A DNA stretch of 64,000 nt, taken from NCBI RefSeq assembly GCF_012927405.1, contig NZ_JABBGM010000002.1, positions 434,001-498,000 on the forward strand, written 5' to 3'. The position numbers and the translations under genes are program-made. The stretch is from Novosphingobium olei. Its GTDB lineage: Bacteria; Pseudomonadota; Alphaproteobacteria; Sphingomonadales; Sphingomonadaceae. Positions within the stretch are counted from its first letter, which is position 1. Every line of letters begins with the position of its first letter. The notes beneath the pieces were generated by a model. It searched no databases, had not been told where the DNA came from, and was given only the letters and a program-made list of their open reading frames with translations. Shown in pieces: positions 25,303-35,632 of the stretch.

Positions 25303-27846
25303 ATGAGGATGTCCCGCAAGGCGCGGATCGCACACGGCCTCCTTCTCGCATCGGGCGCGCTGCTGGCCGCACCGGCCCTGGCGCAGGAGGCGCCACAGGC
25401 GCCGCAGGCCGATAACGCAGCGGCGGCCGACGGGCCCGACGTCATCATCGTCACCGCGCAGAAGCGCAGCGAAAACCTGCAGAAGGTGCCGATCTCGATC
25501 CAGGCGCTGGGCGAAGCGAAGCTCGAACAGCTCAACGTCAGCAACTTCAACAGCTACACCCAGCAGCTGCCTTCGGTCGTCGCGCAGTCGGCCGGCACCC
25601 CCGGCACCAACGTGATCTACATGCGCGGCGTCGCCTCGGGCGGCGATGGCAACCACTCGGGTTCGCTACCCTCGGTCGGCGTCTATCTCGATGAACAGCC
25701 GGTCACCACGGTCGGCGGCAATCTCGATGTCCACATATACGACGTTGCCCGCATCGAAAGCCTGTCCGGGCCGCAGGGCACGCTCTACGGCGCCTCGTCG
25801 GAAGCGGGCACGCTGCGCATCATCACCAACAAGCCCGATACCAGCGGCTTCTACGGGCGCGTCGATGGCGAAGTGAACACCGTCCACAAGGGCGGGCAGG
25901 GCGGCAAGCTCGAAGGCATGATCAACGTGCCGTTCTCGCAGACGGCGGCGCTGCGCGTGGTCGGCTATTACCAGCGCGATGCCGGGTTCATCGACAACGT
26001 CGCCGGTTGCCGCAGCTTCCTGCCCGAAAGCGATCCGCTCGGCTGCCCGCCATCGAAGAACGGCGGCATCTCGGTCGACAATTCGGCCTTCGTGAAGAAG
26101 GACTACAACGACACCGAAATCTACGGCGGCCGCGCCGCGCTCAAGGTCGATCTCGACGACAACTGGACCGTCACGCCGACCGTGATGTACCAGGATACCA
26201 AGAGCCACGGCTCCTATGGCACCGATGCCCGCGTGGGCGACCTTGCCGTGCAGCACTTCTTCCCCGAATACCGCGACGACAATTTCTGGAGCGCGGCGCT
26301 CACCATCGAAGGCAAGCTCGGCAACTGGGACGTGACCTATGCCGGCTCCTACATGGAGCGGAAGACCTACTCGTCGAGCGACTATACCGACTACGCCGAA
26401 ACCTACGACCAGCTCTATGCTTCTTACGGCGGCGTCGCCAGCTACCTCTACTTCCACGATGCGGCCGGCAACACGATCGACCCGCGCCAGAAGGTGATCG
26501 GCACCGATCACTTCAAGAAGATCAGCCAGGAACTGCGCATCGCCTCGCCGTCTGACCAGCCGCTGCGGCTGGTGGCGGGCGCGTTCTTCCAGCGCCAGTC
26601 GAACGCGATCCACCAGGATTACCAGGTCGCGAACCTCGCGCCCGAACTTTCGGTCAACGGTTCGCCCGGCACGCTCTGGCTCACCCAGCAGGAACGTGTC
26701 GACAAGGACTACGCCGCGTTCGGCGAACTGACCTGGGACATCACCTCGAAGTTCTCGGTGACGGGCGGCGCGCGCCTGTTCAAGTACGACAACTCGCTGG
26801 TTGGCTTCTTCGGCTTCGGCCGCAATCCGGGGGCGAACGGCCTCTACGATGGCTCGCCGCCCAACGCCGTGGGCAGCAACCGCACCGGCGTGGCGCAGTG
26901 CTTCACCGAATCCGGCCAGCGGCTCTATGACCGCGATACCGACACGTACGCCACGTCGCGCGTGCTGTTGCCGGCGGTCGTTTCGGGCAGCCCGTGCACC
27001 AACCTGGGCGTCTATGAAAACGGCAAGGTCAAGCCGGTCGTCGCCAAGGGCGATGGCGTGACCTGGCGCTTCAATGCGACCTACAAGCCCACCGACACGC
27101 TGATGATGTACGCCACCGTGTCCAAGGGCTTCCGCCCCGGCGGCCAGAACCGGCGTGGCGATTTCGGCGCCTACCAGCCCGATTACCTGATCAACTACGA
27201 ACTGGGGCTCAAGACCACGCTGGGCGGCGTGCTGCGGCTGAACGCGGCGATCTACCAGCAGGACTGGAAGCACTTCCAGTTCGCCTATCTGGGGCCGAAC
27301 AGCTTCACCGTCATTACCAACGGCCCGAACGCCCGGATCCGCGGTTTCGACATCGATGCCGGCTTCAACATCGAACGGCTGAGCGTGAACGTGGCGGCGG
27401 CCTATACCGACGCCAAGACGCGCCAGAACCTGTGCGCGGTGTTCGATCCGACGTTCACCTGCGCTACCTCGTCGGTTCAGGCCCCGGCCGGCACCCGCCT
27501 GCCGATTACCCCCCGGTTCAAGGCGACGACGACGGTGCGCTACACCGTGCCGGTGGGCGAAGCGAAGGTCTATGGCCAGTTCAACCTGGCCTACCAGTCC
27601 AAGGCCTCGTCCGACATCCGGGTCGACTATGCCGCCAAGCTGGGCGAGCTGCCCGATTTCGCCACGGTCAACCTCTCGCTGGGCGCGGACTGGCCGAACT
27701 ACTCGCTGGAACTCTTCGTGCAGAACCTGCTCGACGAACGCGGGCAGCTGTCGCGGTTCGTGCAGTGCGGGGCGTGCACCAGCCGGCCATACTACGTGCC
27801 GATCACGCCGCGCACGATCGGCTTGCGTGCCGGCGCGAAGTTCTGA
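25303..27846 (+). CDS. TonB-dependent receptor (second amine/uptake locus)
   Basis: Outer-membrane receptor of 847 residues. It has a signal peptide (ARIAHGLLLASGALLAAPALAQ), TonB box DVIIVTAQKR followed by SENLQKVPISIQAL, plug elements GVYLDEQPVT and RIESLSGPQGTLYGASSEAGTLRI, and a barrel ending with the usual terminal phenylalanine (GLRAGAKF). The N-terminal SENLQKVPIS pattern is typical of the large sphingomonad receptor class used for organic carbon sources rather than classic siderophore receptors. It follows a TPR-sulfotransferase gene, mirroring the pair near 7.7-12.4 kb. Its substrate is unknown. Confidence 0.92.
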   Translation: MRMSRKARIAHGLLLASGALLAAPALAQEAPQAPQADNAAAADGPDVIIVTAQKRSENLQKVPISIQALGEAKLEQLNVSNFNSYTQQLPSVVAQSAGTPGTNVIYMRGVASGGDGNHSGSLPSVGVYLDEQPVTTVGGNLDVHIYDVARIESLSGPQGTLYGASSEAGTLRIITNKPDTSGFYGRVDGEVNTVHKGGQGGKLEGMINVPFSQTAALRVVGYYQRDAGFIDNVAGCRSFLPESDPLGCPPSKNGGISVDNSAFVKKDYNDTEIYGGRAALKVDLDDNWTVTPTVMYQDTKSHGSYGTDARVGDLAVQHFFPEYRDDNFWSAALTIEGKLGNWDVTYAGSYMERKTYSSSDYTDYAETYDQLYASYGGVASYLYFHDAAGNTIDPRQKVIGTDHFKKISQELRIASPSDQPLRLVAGAFFQRQSNAIHQDYQVANLAPELSVNGSPGTLWLTQQERVDKDYAAFGELTWDITSKFSVTGGARLFKYDNSLVGFFGFGRNPGANGLYDGSPPNAVGSNRTGVAQCFTESGQRLYDRDTDTYATSRVLLPAVVSGSPCTNLGVYENGKVKPVVAKGDGVTWRFNATYKPTDTLMMYATVSKGFRPGGQNRRGDFGAYQPDYLINYELGLKTTLGGVLRLNAAIYQQDWKHFQFAYLGPNSFTVITNGPNARIRGFDIDAGFNIERLSVNVAAAYTDAKTRQNLCAVFDPTFTCATSSVQAPAGTRLPITPRFKATTTVRYTVPVGEAKVYGQFNLAYQSKASSDIRVDYAAKLGELPDFATVNLSLGADWPNYSLELFVQNLLDERGQLSRFVQCGACTSRPYYVPITPRTIGLRAGAKF

Positions 27847-27877
27847 TCCGTCGCGCTCGCTCGGCTGAAAGGGGCGG

Positions 27878-28549
27878 CTACGGCTTGTCCAGCACGTAGC
27901 CGAGCGAGCGCACGGTCCTTAAGGGGTAGCCCGCGCCCACTTCGCGCAGCGCGCGGCGCAGGCGGCTGACCCAGGCATCGACGGTGCGTTCGTCGATCGG
28001 CTGGTCGTTCTTGCCCAGCGCGCCGATCAGCTGTGTGCGACTGAACACCTTGCCCGGCTGTTCCATCAGGTAGCGCAGCAGGCGCAGCTCGTTGGGCATC
28101 AGCGCGATTGGCGTGTCCTTCCAGCGGGCCTGCAGCGCGGCAAGGTCGAGCGTAAGGTTGCCGAGCTGCAGCGTCCGGCCCGGCGCCTCCCGCTCGGGGA
28201 TCTGCACCGAAAGCACGCGATCCAGCACGGTGCCGCGGTCGACCGGCCCGACGATGTAGTCATCAGCCCCGGCGCGCAGCGCGCGGCGCTTGGCCTCGGC
28301 TTCGTCCTCTTCCAGGATCATCGTCACGTGGGCCTGCTCGGTCACCGGATCGCAGCGCAGGCGGCGGCACAGCTCCAGACCCGACATGTCGGGCAAGACC
28401 CAGTCGACGAAGGCCCACGGCTGGCCATCGAGCAGCGGGATCGGGCTGCCCCAGCGCCAGCGGTGGAACTGCACCTTCAGGTCGCCGTGGACGAACGGAT
28501 CGTGCCCGCCGGGCAGCGTTTCGGTAAGCAGGATGTCGATCTGGCGCAT
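27878..28549 (-). CDS. OmpR-family response regulator with degenerate receiver
   Basis: About 223 residues. An N-terminal receiver-like domain contains FVDWVLPDMSGLELCRRL, where Asp in VDWVLPD would be the phospho-acceptor, but the usual acidic pair near the N-terminus is not obvious, so phosphorylation may be altered. The C-terminal winged helix is clear: IALMPNELRLLRYLMEQPG, VFSRTQLIGALG and VDAWVSRLRRAL..YPLRTVRSLGYVL. The ATG at 28549 follows GGGACCCC. It is convergent with the TonB receptor, 31 bp away. No histidine kinase is adjacent. Confidence 0.8.
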   Translation of the reverse strand: MRQIDILLTETLPGGHDPFVHGDLKVQFHRWRWGSPIPLLDGQPWAFVDWVLPDMSGLELCRRLRCDPVTEQAHVTMILEEDEAEAKRRALRAGADDYIVGPVDRGTVLDRVLSVQIPEREAPGRTLQLGNLTLDLAALQARWKDTPIALMPNELRLLRYLMEQPGKVFSRTQLIGALGKNDQPIDERTVDAWVSRLRRALREVGAGYPLRTVRSLGYVLDKP

Positions 28550-28713
28550 GGGGTCCCGCAACTTGAGGCGAGGCCTATCTGTCGTGATTTTGTGACGCTT
28601 GCATGACGATGAAGGCTGCGGCGGCCGCTTGGCGCGATGGCGGAGATTCCCGTTCGCTCTCGCCGTGTTCGGTGATAGCTTCCGATAATAATTTCTTGTG
28701 AACGGGGGCGTGC

Positions 28714-29963
28714 ATGAAGAAGTGGATGATGGCGGCGTCGGTTGTGGCGCTGGCAGCGGGCGGCGTGGTGCTGGCGGCGGCAGGGGGCAACGGAGCGGCG
28801 GCCACCGCGGTCTCAAGCCTCGTCACGCTGGCGAGCGGGGGCGGCGGGAGCGGCGCGACGGGCGTCCCGGCGGCCCGGGCGACGACCGGCACAGGCCGGC
28901 TCATCCTGGCATCTGCGGGCAAGGGCATTCCCGACAGCTGGATCTGCGTGTTCGCCAAGGGCGCGGTCGAACGCGCCGCCATGCGGACCGCGGCGCAGGG
29001 CGCGGCGGGTTCGGTCGGAGGCAAGCCGGGCCATGTCTATGACGCGGTGCTCGGCGGCTTCTCGATCACGCTGCCGCAGCAGGCGGCGCAAGTGCTGGTG
29101 GAAAAGAACCCCAACATCGATCACTGCTCGCAGGACCAGGTGGCCGAACTGGTCAAGCCGATCGAAGCGAGCGCCAAGCCTGGCGGCGGCGGCGGTTCGA
29201 CCGAGACGGTGCCCTGGGGCATCACCGCGGTCAACGGCGGGCAGGCCTATACCGGCACTGGCCGGGCGTTCGTGGTCGATACCGGCATCGACCTGACCCA
29301 CCCCGATCTCAATGTCGATACCGCGCTCAGCGCCAACTACGTCACCCGCGAAACCTCGCCGCAGGATCTGAACGGCCATGGCACCCACGTGGCCGGCACG
29401 ATCGCGGCGATCGGCGGCAACGGCAAGGGCGTCGTCGGCGTTGCAGCCGGCGCCAAGGTGGTCGCCATCCGCGTGCTCGACCGGCGTGGCAGCGGCGCCT
29501 ATTCGGACGTGATCGCGGGCGTCAACGCGGTGGCGGCCAAGGGCAAGCCCGGCGATGTCGCCAACATGAGCCTGGGCGGGCCGGTGTCTACCGATCTCGA
29601 CACCGCCGTGTGCCAGGCGGCGGCGACCGGCGTGCTGTTCGCGATTGCCGCGGGCAACGACGGGGCGGATGCCTCGGGCTATTCGCCCTCGCACGTCACC
29701 TGCGCCAACACCTTCATCGTCGCGGCCGAACAGCAGGGCAATGTCTGGGCGAGCTTTTCGAACTACGGCCAGCCGCCGGTCGATTACATCGAGCCTGGCG
29801 TGAACGTGCTCTCGCTCTGGCTCACGGCGGCACCAACACGATCTCGGGCACGTCGATGGCGACGCCGCACCTGGCCGGCCTGCTGTTGTGGGGCACCGGG
29901 GTCAAGGCGGGTGGCACGGTCACCCGCGTGGCGGGCGACGTCTACACGCTCGGCGGCCACTGA
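28714..29963 (+). pseudogene. S8 subtilisin-like serine protease, frameshifted
   Basis: Exported subtilase interrupted by a frameshift near 29822-29826. The first frame gives a signal peptide (MMAASVVALAAGGVVLAAAGG), a prodomain, catalytic Asp in VVDTGIDLTHPDL, catalytic His in NGHGTHVAGT and the oxyanion-hole Asn region AIAAGNDG. After GVNVLSLWL the frame runs into nonsense, while the expected Ser motif GTSMATPHLAG and the end (GDVYTLGGH, stop at 29963) continue in another frame. Adding one base there restores a full protein of about 416 residues. It is either a recent pseudogene or a sequence error. Confidence 0.8.
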
Positions 29964-29996
29964 GCGCCTGGTGCCATCACGGTTCGGGGAGGGGGG

Positions 29997-30022
29997 AAGG
30001 GGTCGCTTCGGCGGCCCCTTTT
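29997..30022 (+). terminator. Terminator after the subtilase
   Basis: Stem GGGGTCGC / GCGGCCCC (one G:T pair) closed by a TTCG loop and followed by TTTT. It sits 34 bp after the restored subtilase stop at 29963, supporting that frame as the original end. Confidence 0.65.
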
Positions 30023-30211
30023 CCGATTCGGCACAGGGCAGGGGGTTGACGGGGTTTACACGGTCCAGGAGCTAAATCCGGCCGCCTTGCCCGCTGATCG
30101 CGAGTACTGGCACAAGACCTTGATTACCGACGATTTCAACGAGCGAGGAGGGCACTTCTAGCGCATCCTGCGCCTGTAGGACAGCGCTTGCCCATCTTGT
30201 ATATGCAACGC

Positions 30212-30694
30212 CTATACTGACGCGTGCGTCAGCTTTATTCGGTAGAGCGTTTCGAGCGCCATCGCCGTGGCGGCGGGGCCGGTATCGCCGATGCGTTCGA
30301 GCACCAGACCATGCCTTGCGGCGAACCGCTGCATCATGCCCTGCGAGGCGAGGTTGTCCTCGGCGATGGTCAGGGTGACGGCCCCGACGCCAAGCGCCCG
30401 CGCTTCGTCCAAGAAGGCATCAAGCAGCCGCTGCGACAGTCCCGTCCCCCGCTCGCTTTCGCGCAGGCCGACCTGCCAGAGCAGCATGGCGCTGCCTTCC
30501 GGCGCGCGCATCGCGGTGAGCAACCCCACCAGCCCCCCGTCGCGCTCGGCAACGAGGATCACGCCGGCATGGGCGAGCGCCCAGTAGGTATAGGGCGTGT
30601 GCAGATCGAGCGTGCCGGTATCGCGCACGAGATCGAGCAGCGCCGGCACGTCGGCGGGGGTAGCGGTGCGGATGTCGGGTTGGATGTGGGACAT
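30212..30694 (-). CDS. GNAT acetyltransferase, EctA-like
   Basis: About 160 residues with the GNAT fold: LLWQVGLRESERGTGLSQRLLDAF holds the acetyl-CoA-binding R/Q-x-x-G-x-G/A segment. Several positions match L-2,4-diaminobutyrate acetyltransferase (EctA): LDLHTPYTYW, VAERDGGLVGLLTA and TIAEDNLASQGMMQRFA. However, no ectB or ectC is adjacent, so ectoine synthesis is not supported here and the substrate may be another diamine or polyamine. The ATG at 30694 is used; a TTG at 30703 is possible. Confidence 0.68.
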   Translation of the reverse strand: MSHIQPDIRTATPADVPALLDLVRDTGTLDLHTPYTYWALAHAGVILVAERDGGLVGLLTAMRAPEGSAMLLWQVGLRESERGTGLSQRLLDAFLDEARALGVGAVTLTIAEDNLASQGMMQRFAARHGLVLERIGDTGPAATAMALETLYRIKLTHASV

Positions 30695-30759
30695 GGTCGG
30701 CAACAGGCTAGCGCATGGCGGCGCGCGAGGGAACGCGGTCCGCCGCCTGGGAAAGCGCG

Positions 30760-31362
30760 TCAGCGTCCCTCAAGCTCGGCGACACGCGCGCGCAGAATCT
30801 CCAGTTCCGCGCGAAGCGGACGAACGGCCTCGGCGACTTGCGCCTCCGTGAAGCGAGGGGTGATGTGCTGCGGGCAGTTCCAGTCGAACCCGACGATATC
30901 GATCACGAAAGCCCGCTCTGCCACTGCCTCGTAACCCGGTATGCGCAAGGTCGCGATCGTGTCGGGGTCCTCGGTGGTGGTGGCATGGCCGATCATCTTC
31001 AGGCGCCGCCGTGCCGGATAATCCATCAGGAACAAGCTCACCCGATCGTCCGCGGCCAGATTTCCGGTCGACATGTACTGCCGGTTTCCGCGATAATCAG
31101 CAAAGCCGAGGCGATTGCCGCTGATTTGTCGCAAGAACCCCGCCGGGCCACCCCGATGCTGCACGTAGGGCCATCCCTGTTCGCTCAGGCTGGCGAGGTA
31201 GAAGCTGTCGCGTTCGGCAATGAACGCCAGTTCGCGCTCGGTCAGAATGTCCGTTTCACCGGCTTGCGCTTCCATGCGGGCGTAAGAGGCCCGCGACCCG
31301 TCCGCCTCCTGCAGCGCGCGCGCGTTCGGGCCGAACATGGTTTTCAGGAATGTCTGCGCCAT
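30760..31362 (-). CDS. Pyridoxamine 5'-phosphate oxidase-like flavoprotein
   Basis: About 200 residues with a split-barrel flavin-binding fold: IAERDSFYLASLSEQGWPYVQHRGG is the usual N-terminal strand pair, and DYRGNRQYMSTGNLAADDRVSLFLMDYPARRRLK covers the flavin-contact region. The C-terminus ends in a short coiled helix (LRAELEILRARVAELEG). Such proteins bind FMN or F420 and reduce or oxidise small molecules; this one is probably not PdxH itself. GAGGAAAC precedes the ATG at 31362. It lies 104 bp downstream of a TetR gene and may belong to the same operon. Confidence 0.8.
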   Translation of the reverse strand: MAQTFLKTMFGPNARALQEADGSRASYARMEAQAGETDILTERELAFIAERDSFYLASLSEQGWPYVQHRGGPAGFLRQISGNRLGFADYRGNRQYMSTGNLAADDRVSLFLMDYPARRRLKMIGHATTTEDPDTIATLRIPGYEAVAERAFVIDIVGFDWNCPQHITPRFTEAQVAEAVRPLRAELEILRARVAELEGR

Positions 31363-31466
31363 GGTCTGTTTCCTCGTGTTCTGAGGTCGGTGTGAAGGCA
31401 CCGATCGCAGGGCGGTTTAACGCTGTGCAGTATGCGCCGCATCGAAGGACGAGCGGCGGTGGGAGT

Positions 31467-32048
31467 TCATTCGTGGTGACCGAGGGCTTCGAGCAATGCT
31501 GCCCGATGGCGGGCCACGATGCGCAGGAAGCTTGCCTCTTCGCCAACCGCCCGCGCCAATACGATCGCGCCCTGGATGCCGGAGACGGCATCTTCGGCAA
31601 GGTTCGCGGCCAAGGCTGGCGCAACCCCACCGGATTCGAGGCAGCGGGCAAGGGCCGCGATCCAGCGGGTGAAGTAGCCTTTCACTTTCGTGGTGAAGGC
31701 GGAGCCGGCGGAGTTCAGGCCGAGGGCGCCGACGAGGCAGACGCGCTGTCCCGAGCGGAAGTACGCGGTGACATCGTCGAACATGCCGTTGACTGCGGTT
31801 GCCGGATCGCGGGCTTGCTCCAGCGGTGTGAAAATCGCGTCGGCAAACCAGCCGTCGATGTTGTCGAGCACAGCGGCCATCATCTCTTCCTTCCCGCCGG
31901 GAAAGAAGTTGTAGAGACTGCCTTTGCCAAGGCCGGTAGCCTTCGACAGGATGGCGAGCGACGCGCCCTCGAACCCGTGTTCGCGAAAGGCTTCGGCCAG
32001 GGCAGGCAGGGCGCTTGCACGATCGGTCAGGACGCGTTTCGCACTCAC
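31467..32048 (-). CDS. TetR-family transcriptional regulator
   Basis: 193 residues: N-terminal HTH ([36 protein letters not shown]) and a C-terminal ligand domain of the LmrA/YxaF-like type ([34 protein letters not shown]). The GTG start overlaps the stop of the preceding NTF2-like gene (GTGA arrangement), so the two are translationally coupled. It probably represses this operon through the double palindrome at 32578-32613. Confidence 0.85.
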   Translation of the reverse strand: MSAKRVLTDRASALPALAEAFREHGFEGASLAILSKATGLGKGSLYNFFPGGKEEMMAAVLDNIDGWFADAIFTPLEQARDPATAVNGMFDDVTAYFRSGQRVCLVGALGLNSAGSAFTTKVKGYFTRWIAALARCLESGGVAPALAANLAEDAVSGIQGAIVLARAVGEEASFLRIVARHRAALLEALGHHE

Positions 32049-32509
32049 AGGCCGAGTGCGCTCAGCGAGGCTTGGTCATCCGGGCGGCGGCCCAGCGGCC
32101 AGTGGAACAGGCGCTCAGCTTCGCCGATCGGCATCTCGTTGATGCTGGCATGCCGGTTCGACATCAGGCCATCTTCCGCAAAGAGCCAGTTCTCGTTGCC
32201 ATAGGCGCGGAACCACTGGCCGTTATCGTCATGGTATTCGTAGGCGTAGCGCACGGCAATGCGATTGCCGGTGAAGGCCCACAGTTCCTTGATCAGGCGG
32301 TAGTCGTGCTCCCTGTTCCACTTCCGCTCGAGAAAGGCCTGCGCCTCCTGCCGGTTGGTGGCGAATTCGACGCGGTTCCGCCAGCGCGTGTCGGGCGTGT
32401 AGGCCAGCGCGACCTTGGCCGCATCGCGGCTGTTCCAGCCATCCTCGGCCAGACGAACCTTCTCGACCGCGGTTTCGTGGGTGAACGGGGGCAGCGGAGG
32501 AGGGGACAT
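32045..32509 (-). CDS. DUF1348 / NTF2-like protein
   Basis: About 154 residues with the cone-shaped NTF2-like fold of the DUF1348 family: [40 protein letters not shown], and [22 protein letters not shown]. The biochemical role of the family is unclear; it is often found with TetR regulators of the type encoded next. The ATG at 32509 follows AAGGCATCC and is the first gene after the palindromic operator. Likely a small redox- or electrophile-responsive operon with the TetR and flavoprotein genes. Confidence 0.82.
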   Translation of the reverse strand: MSPPPLPPFTHETAVEKVRLAEDGWNSRDAAKVALAYTPDTRWRNRVEFATNRQEAQAFLERKWNREHDYRLIKELWAFTGNRIAVRYAYEYHDDNGQWFRAYGNENWLFAEDGLMSNRHASINEMPIGEAERLFHWPLGRRPDDQASLSALGL

Positions 32510-32577
32510 GAGGATGCCTTTCGAAACAGGCGGGACCCTTGGTGGCGCTTCATCGCGATCACCTCGACTCGCCTTTG

Positions 32578-32613
32578 TGTACCTATTGGTACAATATTGT
32601 ACTGAACGGTACA
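32578..32613. promoter_or_regulatory. Double palindromic TetR operator
   Basis: Two 16-bp palindromes in tandem: TGTACCTATTGGTACA (32578-32593, perfect arms) and TGTACTGAACGGTACA (32598-32613, one mismatch), centres 20 bp apart, on the same face of the helix. The site is 69 bp upstream of the NTF2-like/TetR operon start, where an autoregulating TetR protein would bind. Confidence 0.72.
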
Positions 32614-32751
32614 AGGTGTTTCAGGCACGGGTGCATGGCCGTTTTGCGGCGGTCGGCAATGGTGGTGGATCTTCGAACATTGCGCTGACGATTGACGTCG
32701 CACACTGGCGCTGGTGGTGAGTGCTGCGTGGACAGCGCATCGGCACAAACG

Positions 32752-32781
32752 AAAAAGGCCGACCCATCGGGCCGGCCTTTT
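32752..32781 (-). terminator. Rho-independent terminator of the atpDC genes
   Basis: AAAAAGGCCG..GGCCGGCCTTTT inverted repeat; on the minus strand the stem ends in TTTTT. It lies 22 bp after the atpC stop. Confidence 0.8.
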
Positions 32782-32803
32782 CGTCAGGTCTCGGGGCTAA
32801 GGA

Positions 32804-33061
32804 TCAGCCTTCGACGTGTTCGGCAAGGACGGTCAGGCCCTTGTCGCCCACTTCGGCGAAACCGCCCTGGACCTTGATTTCTTCCGGGCTTGCCCCCGCC
32901 GCGCGGTAGACGCGGATGGTGCCGTCCTTGATCGTCGACATGAACGGCGCGTGGCCTTCCAGCACGCCGAATTCACCGTCGGTGCCGGGCACGACGACCA
33001 TGTAGACTTCTTCCGAACGGACCTGGCGGGCCGGGGTGACGAGTTCGAAGTGCAGCGACAT
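32804..33061 (-). CDS. atpC: ATP synthase F1 subunit epsilon
   Basis: 85 residues, the short form common in alphaproteobacteria that keeps the N-terminal beta-sandwich and lacks most of the C-terminal helical arm. [37 protein letters not shown] and [18 protein letters not shown] are typical. The subunit links the rotor gamma stalk to the c-ring. GAAGGACC precedes the ATG at 33061. It follows atpD by 92 bp and ends the cluster at a terminator. Confidence 0.95.
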   Translation of the reverse strand: MSLHFELVTPARQVRSEEVYMVVVPGTDGEFGVLEGHAPFMSTIKDGTIRVYRAAGASPEEIKVQGGFAEVGDKGLTVLAEHVEG

Positions 33062-33153
33062 CTGTGGTCCTTCGTGAAACTGGGCGGCGTGAGACGGGGA
33101 GGCGGGCCACCCCTCTCCCAACCCTCTCCCCGAGGGGAGAGGGCCAGTGAGCC

Positions 33154-34608
<1,455 letters not shown>

Positions 34609-34693
34609 TCAGTTCCTTATCTTTCTTCGCTCGGCCCACACGTGTGGCGAGGCCGAGGCATCGGTCCAAAGCGGCAGTTGAGTCGGCGTGCCC

Positions 34694-35632
34694 CTAAGCA
34701 CAACCTGCGAGCCGCGTCCACTGTCGATTGGCCAATCGCCCATGGCCGGCGCGCGCGTTGGCGCGAGCGTGTTCCGCTGACGAGGTGCCGAACAGGCTGG
34801 AGACGATCTGCGGGTGGCCCACGAGGTACTGAAGCGCGGCCTCTGCCGGGTCCTTGCCGGTTTCGCGCAGGCGCTTGGCAAGGCGCAGACCGGTGATTGG
34901 AAACAGCGGCTCCTGGCGCATCAGGCGCAGCAGGTACCACAGCTTTGTGGGGCTTGTGGGCAGGAAGTTTGTGGGCAAGAAGCGGGCGCGGGCGAGCGCG
35001 GTGCCGCACATGACCAGCTTGCCGGCGGCGACCAGCGCTTCCATCGCCGCCAGGTTGCGGAAATCGGCGACGTTGTACTGCAGCATGGCGACGTCTAACG
35101 GGCTCTGCGCAGCCTTCATCAGCACCTGATTGTCGAAGGAGTTGACGCCGCACCAGGTGATGCGGTCATCGGCCTTGAGCCGGTCGAAAAGGTCGAAGAC
35201 GGCGGCGCCCAGATCCTCCGCCGCCGGGCCATGGAGGTAGAGTATGTCAATCTTGTCGAGCCCGAGGCGCTCGAGGCTTCCTTCGAGGCTGCGCATCACT
35301 AGGTCAGGCGCAAAGCCACGCTTGATCCGCCCGTCGACGAGGTTGGTGCCGATCTTGGTTGTAATGACGAGCGAGGAGGCATCCTTGCCCTTGAGCCAGC
35401 GGCCGAGGCGCGCTTCGCCGAGGCCCTCGCCGTAGCTGGGGCCGGTGTCGAGGTGGTTGACCCCTTCGGCAAGAAGCGTGTCGAGTATCTCGAAGGCGCG
35501 ACCCTCGTCAAAGCCAGCCTTGGCCCAGATCGACGAGCAGCCGAAGCCGAGCGCCGAGACCTGCTTGCCGTTGGGTAGGGGACGCAGCCAGCCGCGCTGT
35601 TCGTCCTGCGAGCGCACCGAGCTTTCAGGCAC
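34694..35632 (-). CDS. Aldo/keto reductase inside the atp cluster
   Basis: 312 residues of AKR type: NHLDTGPSYGEGLGEARLG (catalytic Asp and Tyr), VITTKIGTNL (catalytic Lys) and IDILYLHGP (His). ITWCGVNSFDNQVLMKA and LQYNVADFRN follow. The GTG start at 35632 overlaps the stop of the upstream gene by 8 bp, so translation is coupled. The last gene of a three-gene insertion between atpG and atpD; it has no evident link to ATP synthase. A role in modifying a sugar or lipid together with its two partners is possible. Confidence 0.84.
   Translation of the reverse strand: MPESSVRSQDEQRGWLRPLPNGKQVSALGFGCSSIWAKAGFDEGRAFEILDTLLAEGVNHLDTGPSYGEGLGEARLGRWLKGKDASSLVITTKIGTNLVDGRIKRGFAPDLVMRSLEGSLERLGLDKIDILYLHGPAAEDLGAAVFDLFDRLKADDRITWCGVNSFDNQVLMKAAQSPLDVAMLQYNVADFRNLAAMEALVAAGKLVMCGTALARARFLPTNFLPTSPTKLWYLLRLMRQEPLFPITGLRLAKRLRETGKDPAEAALQYLVGHPQIVSSLFGTSSAEHARANARAGHGRLANRQWTRLAGCA

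Noticed and set aside
30057..30161. About 34 codons reading YTVQELNPAALPADREYW and onward to a stop
   Set aside because: Protein-like composition and possibly the tail of a decayed gene, but no start, no RBS and no recognised family, so not listed as a gene.
30212..30694. Ectoine biosynthesis cluster
   Set aside because: Only an EctA-like enzyme is present; EctB and EctC are absent from the window.
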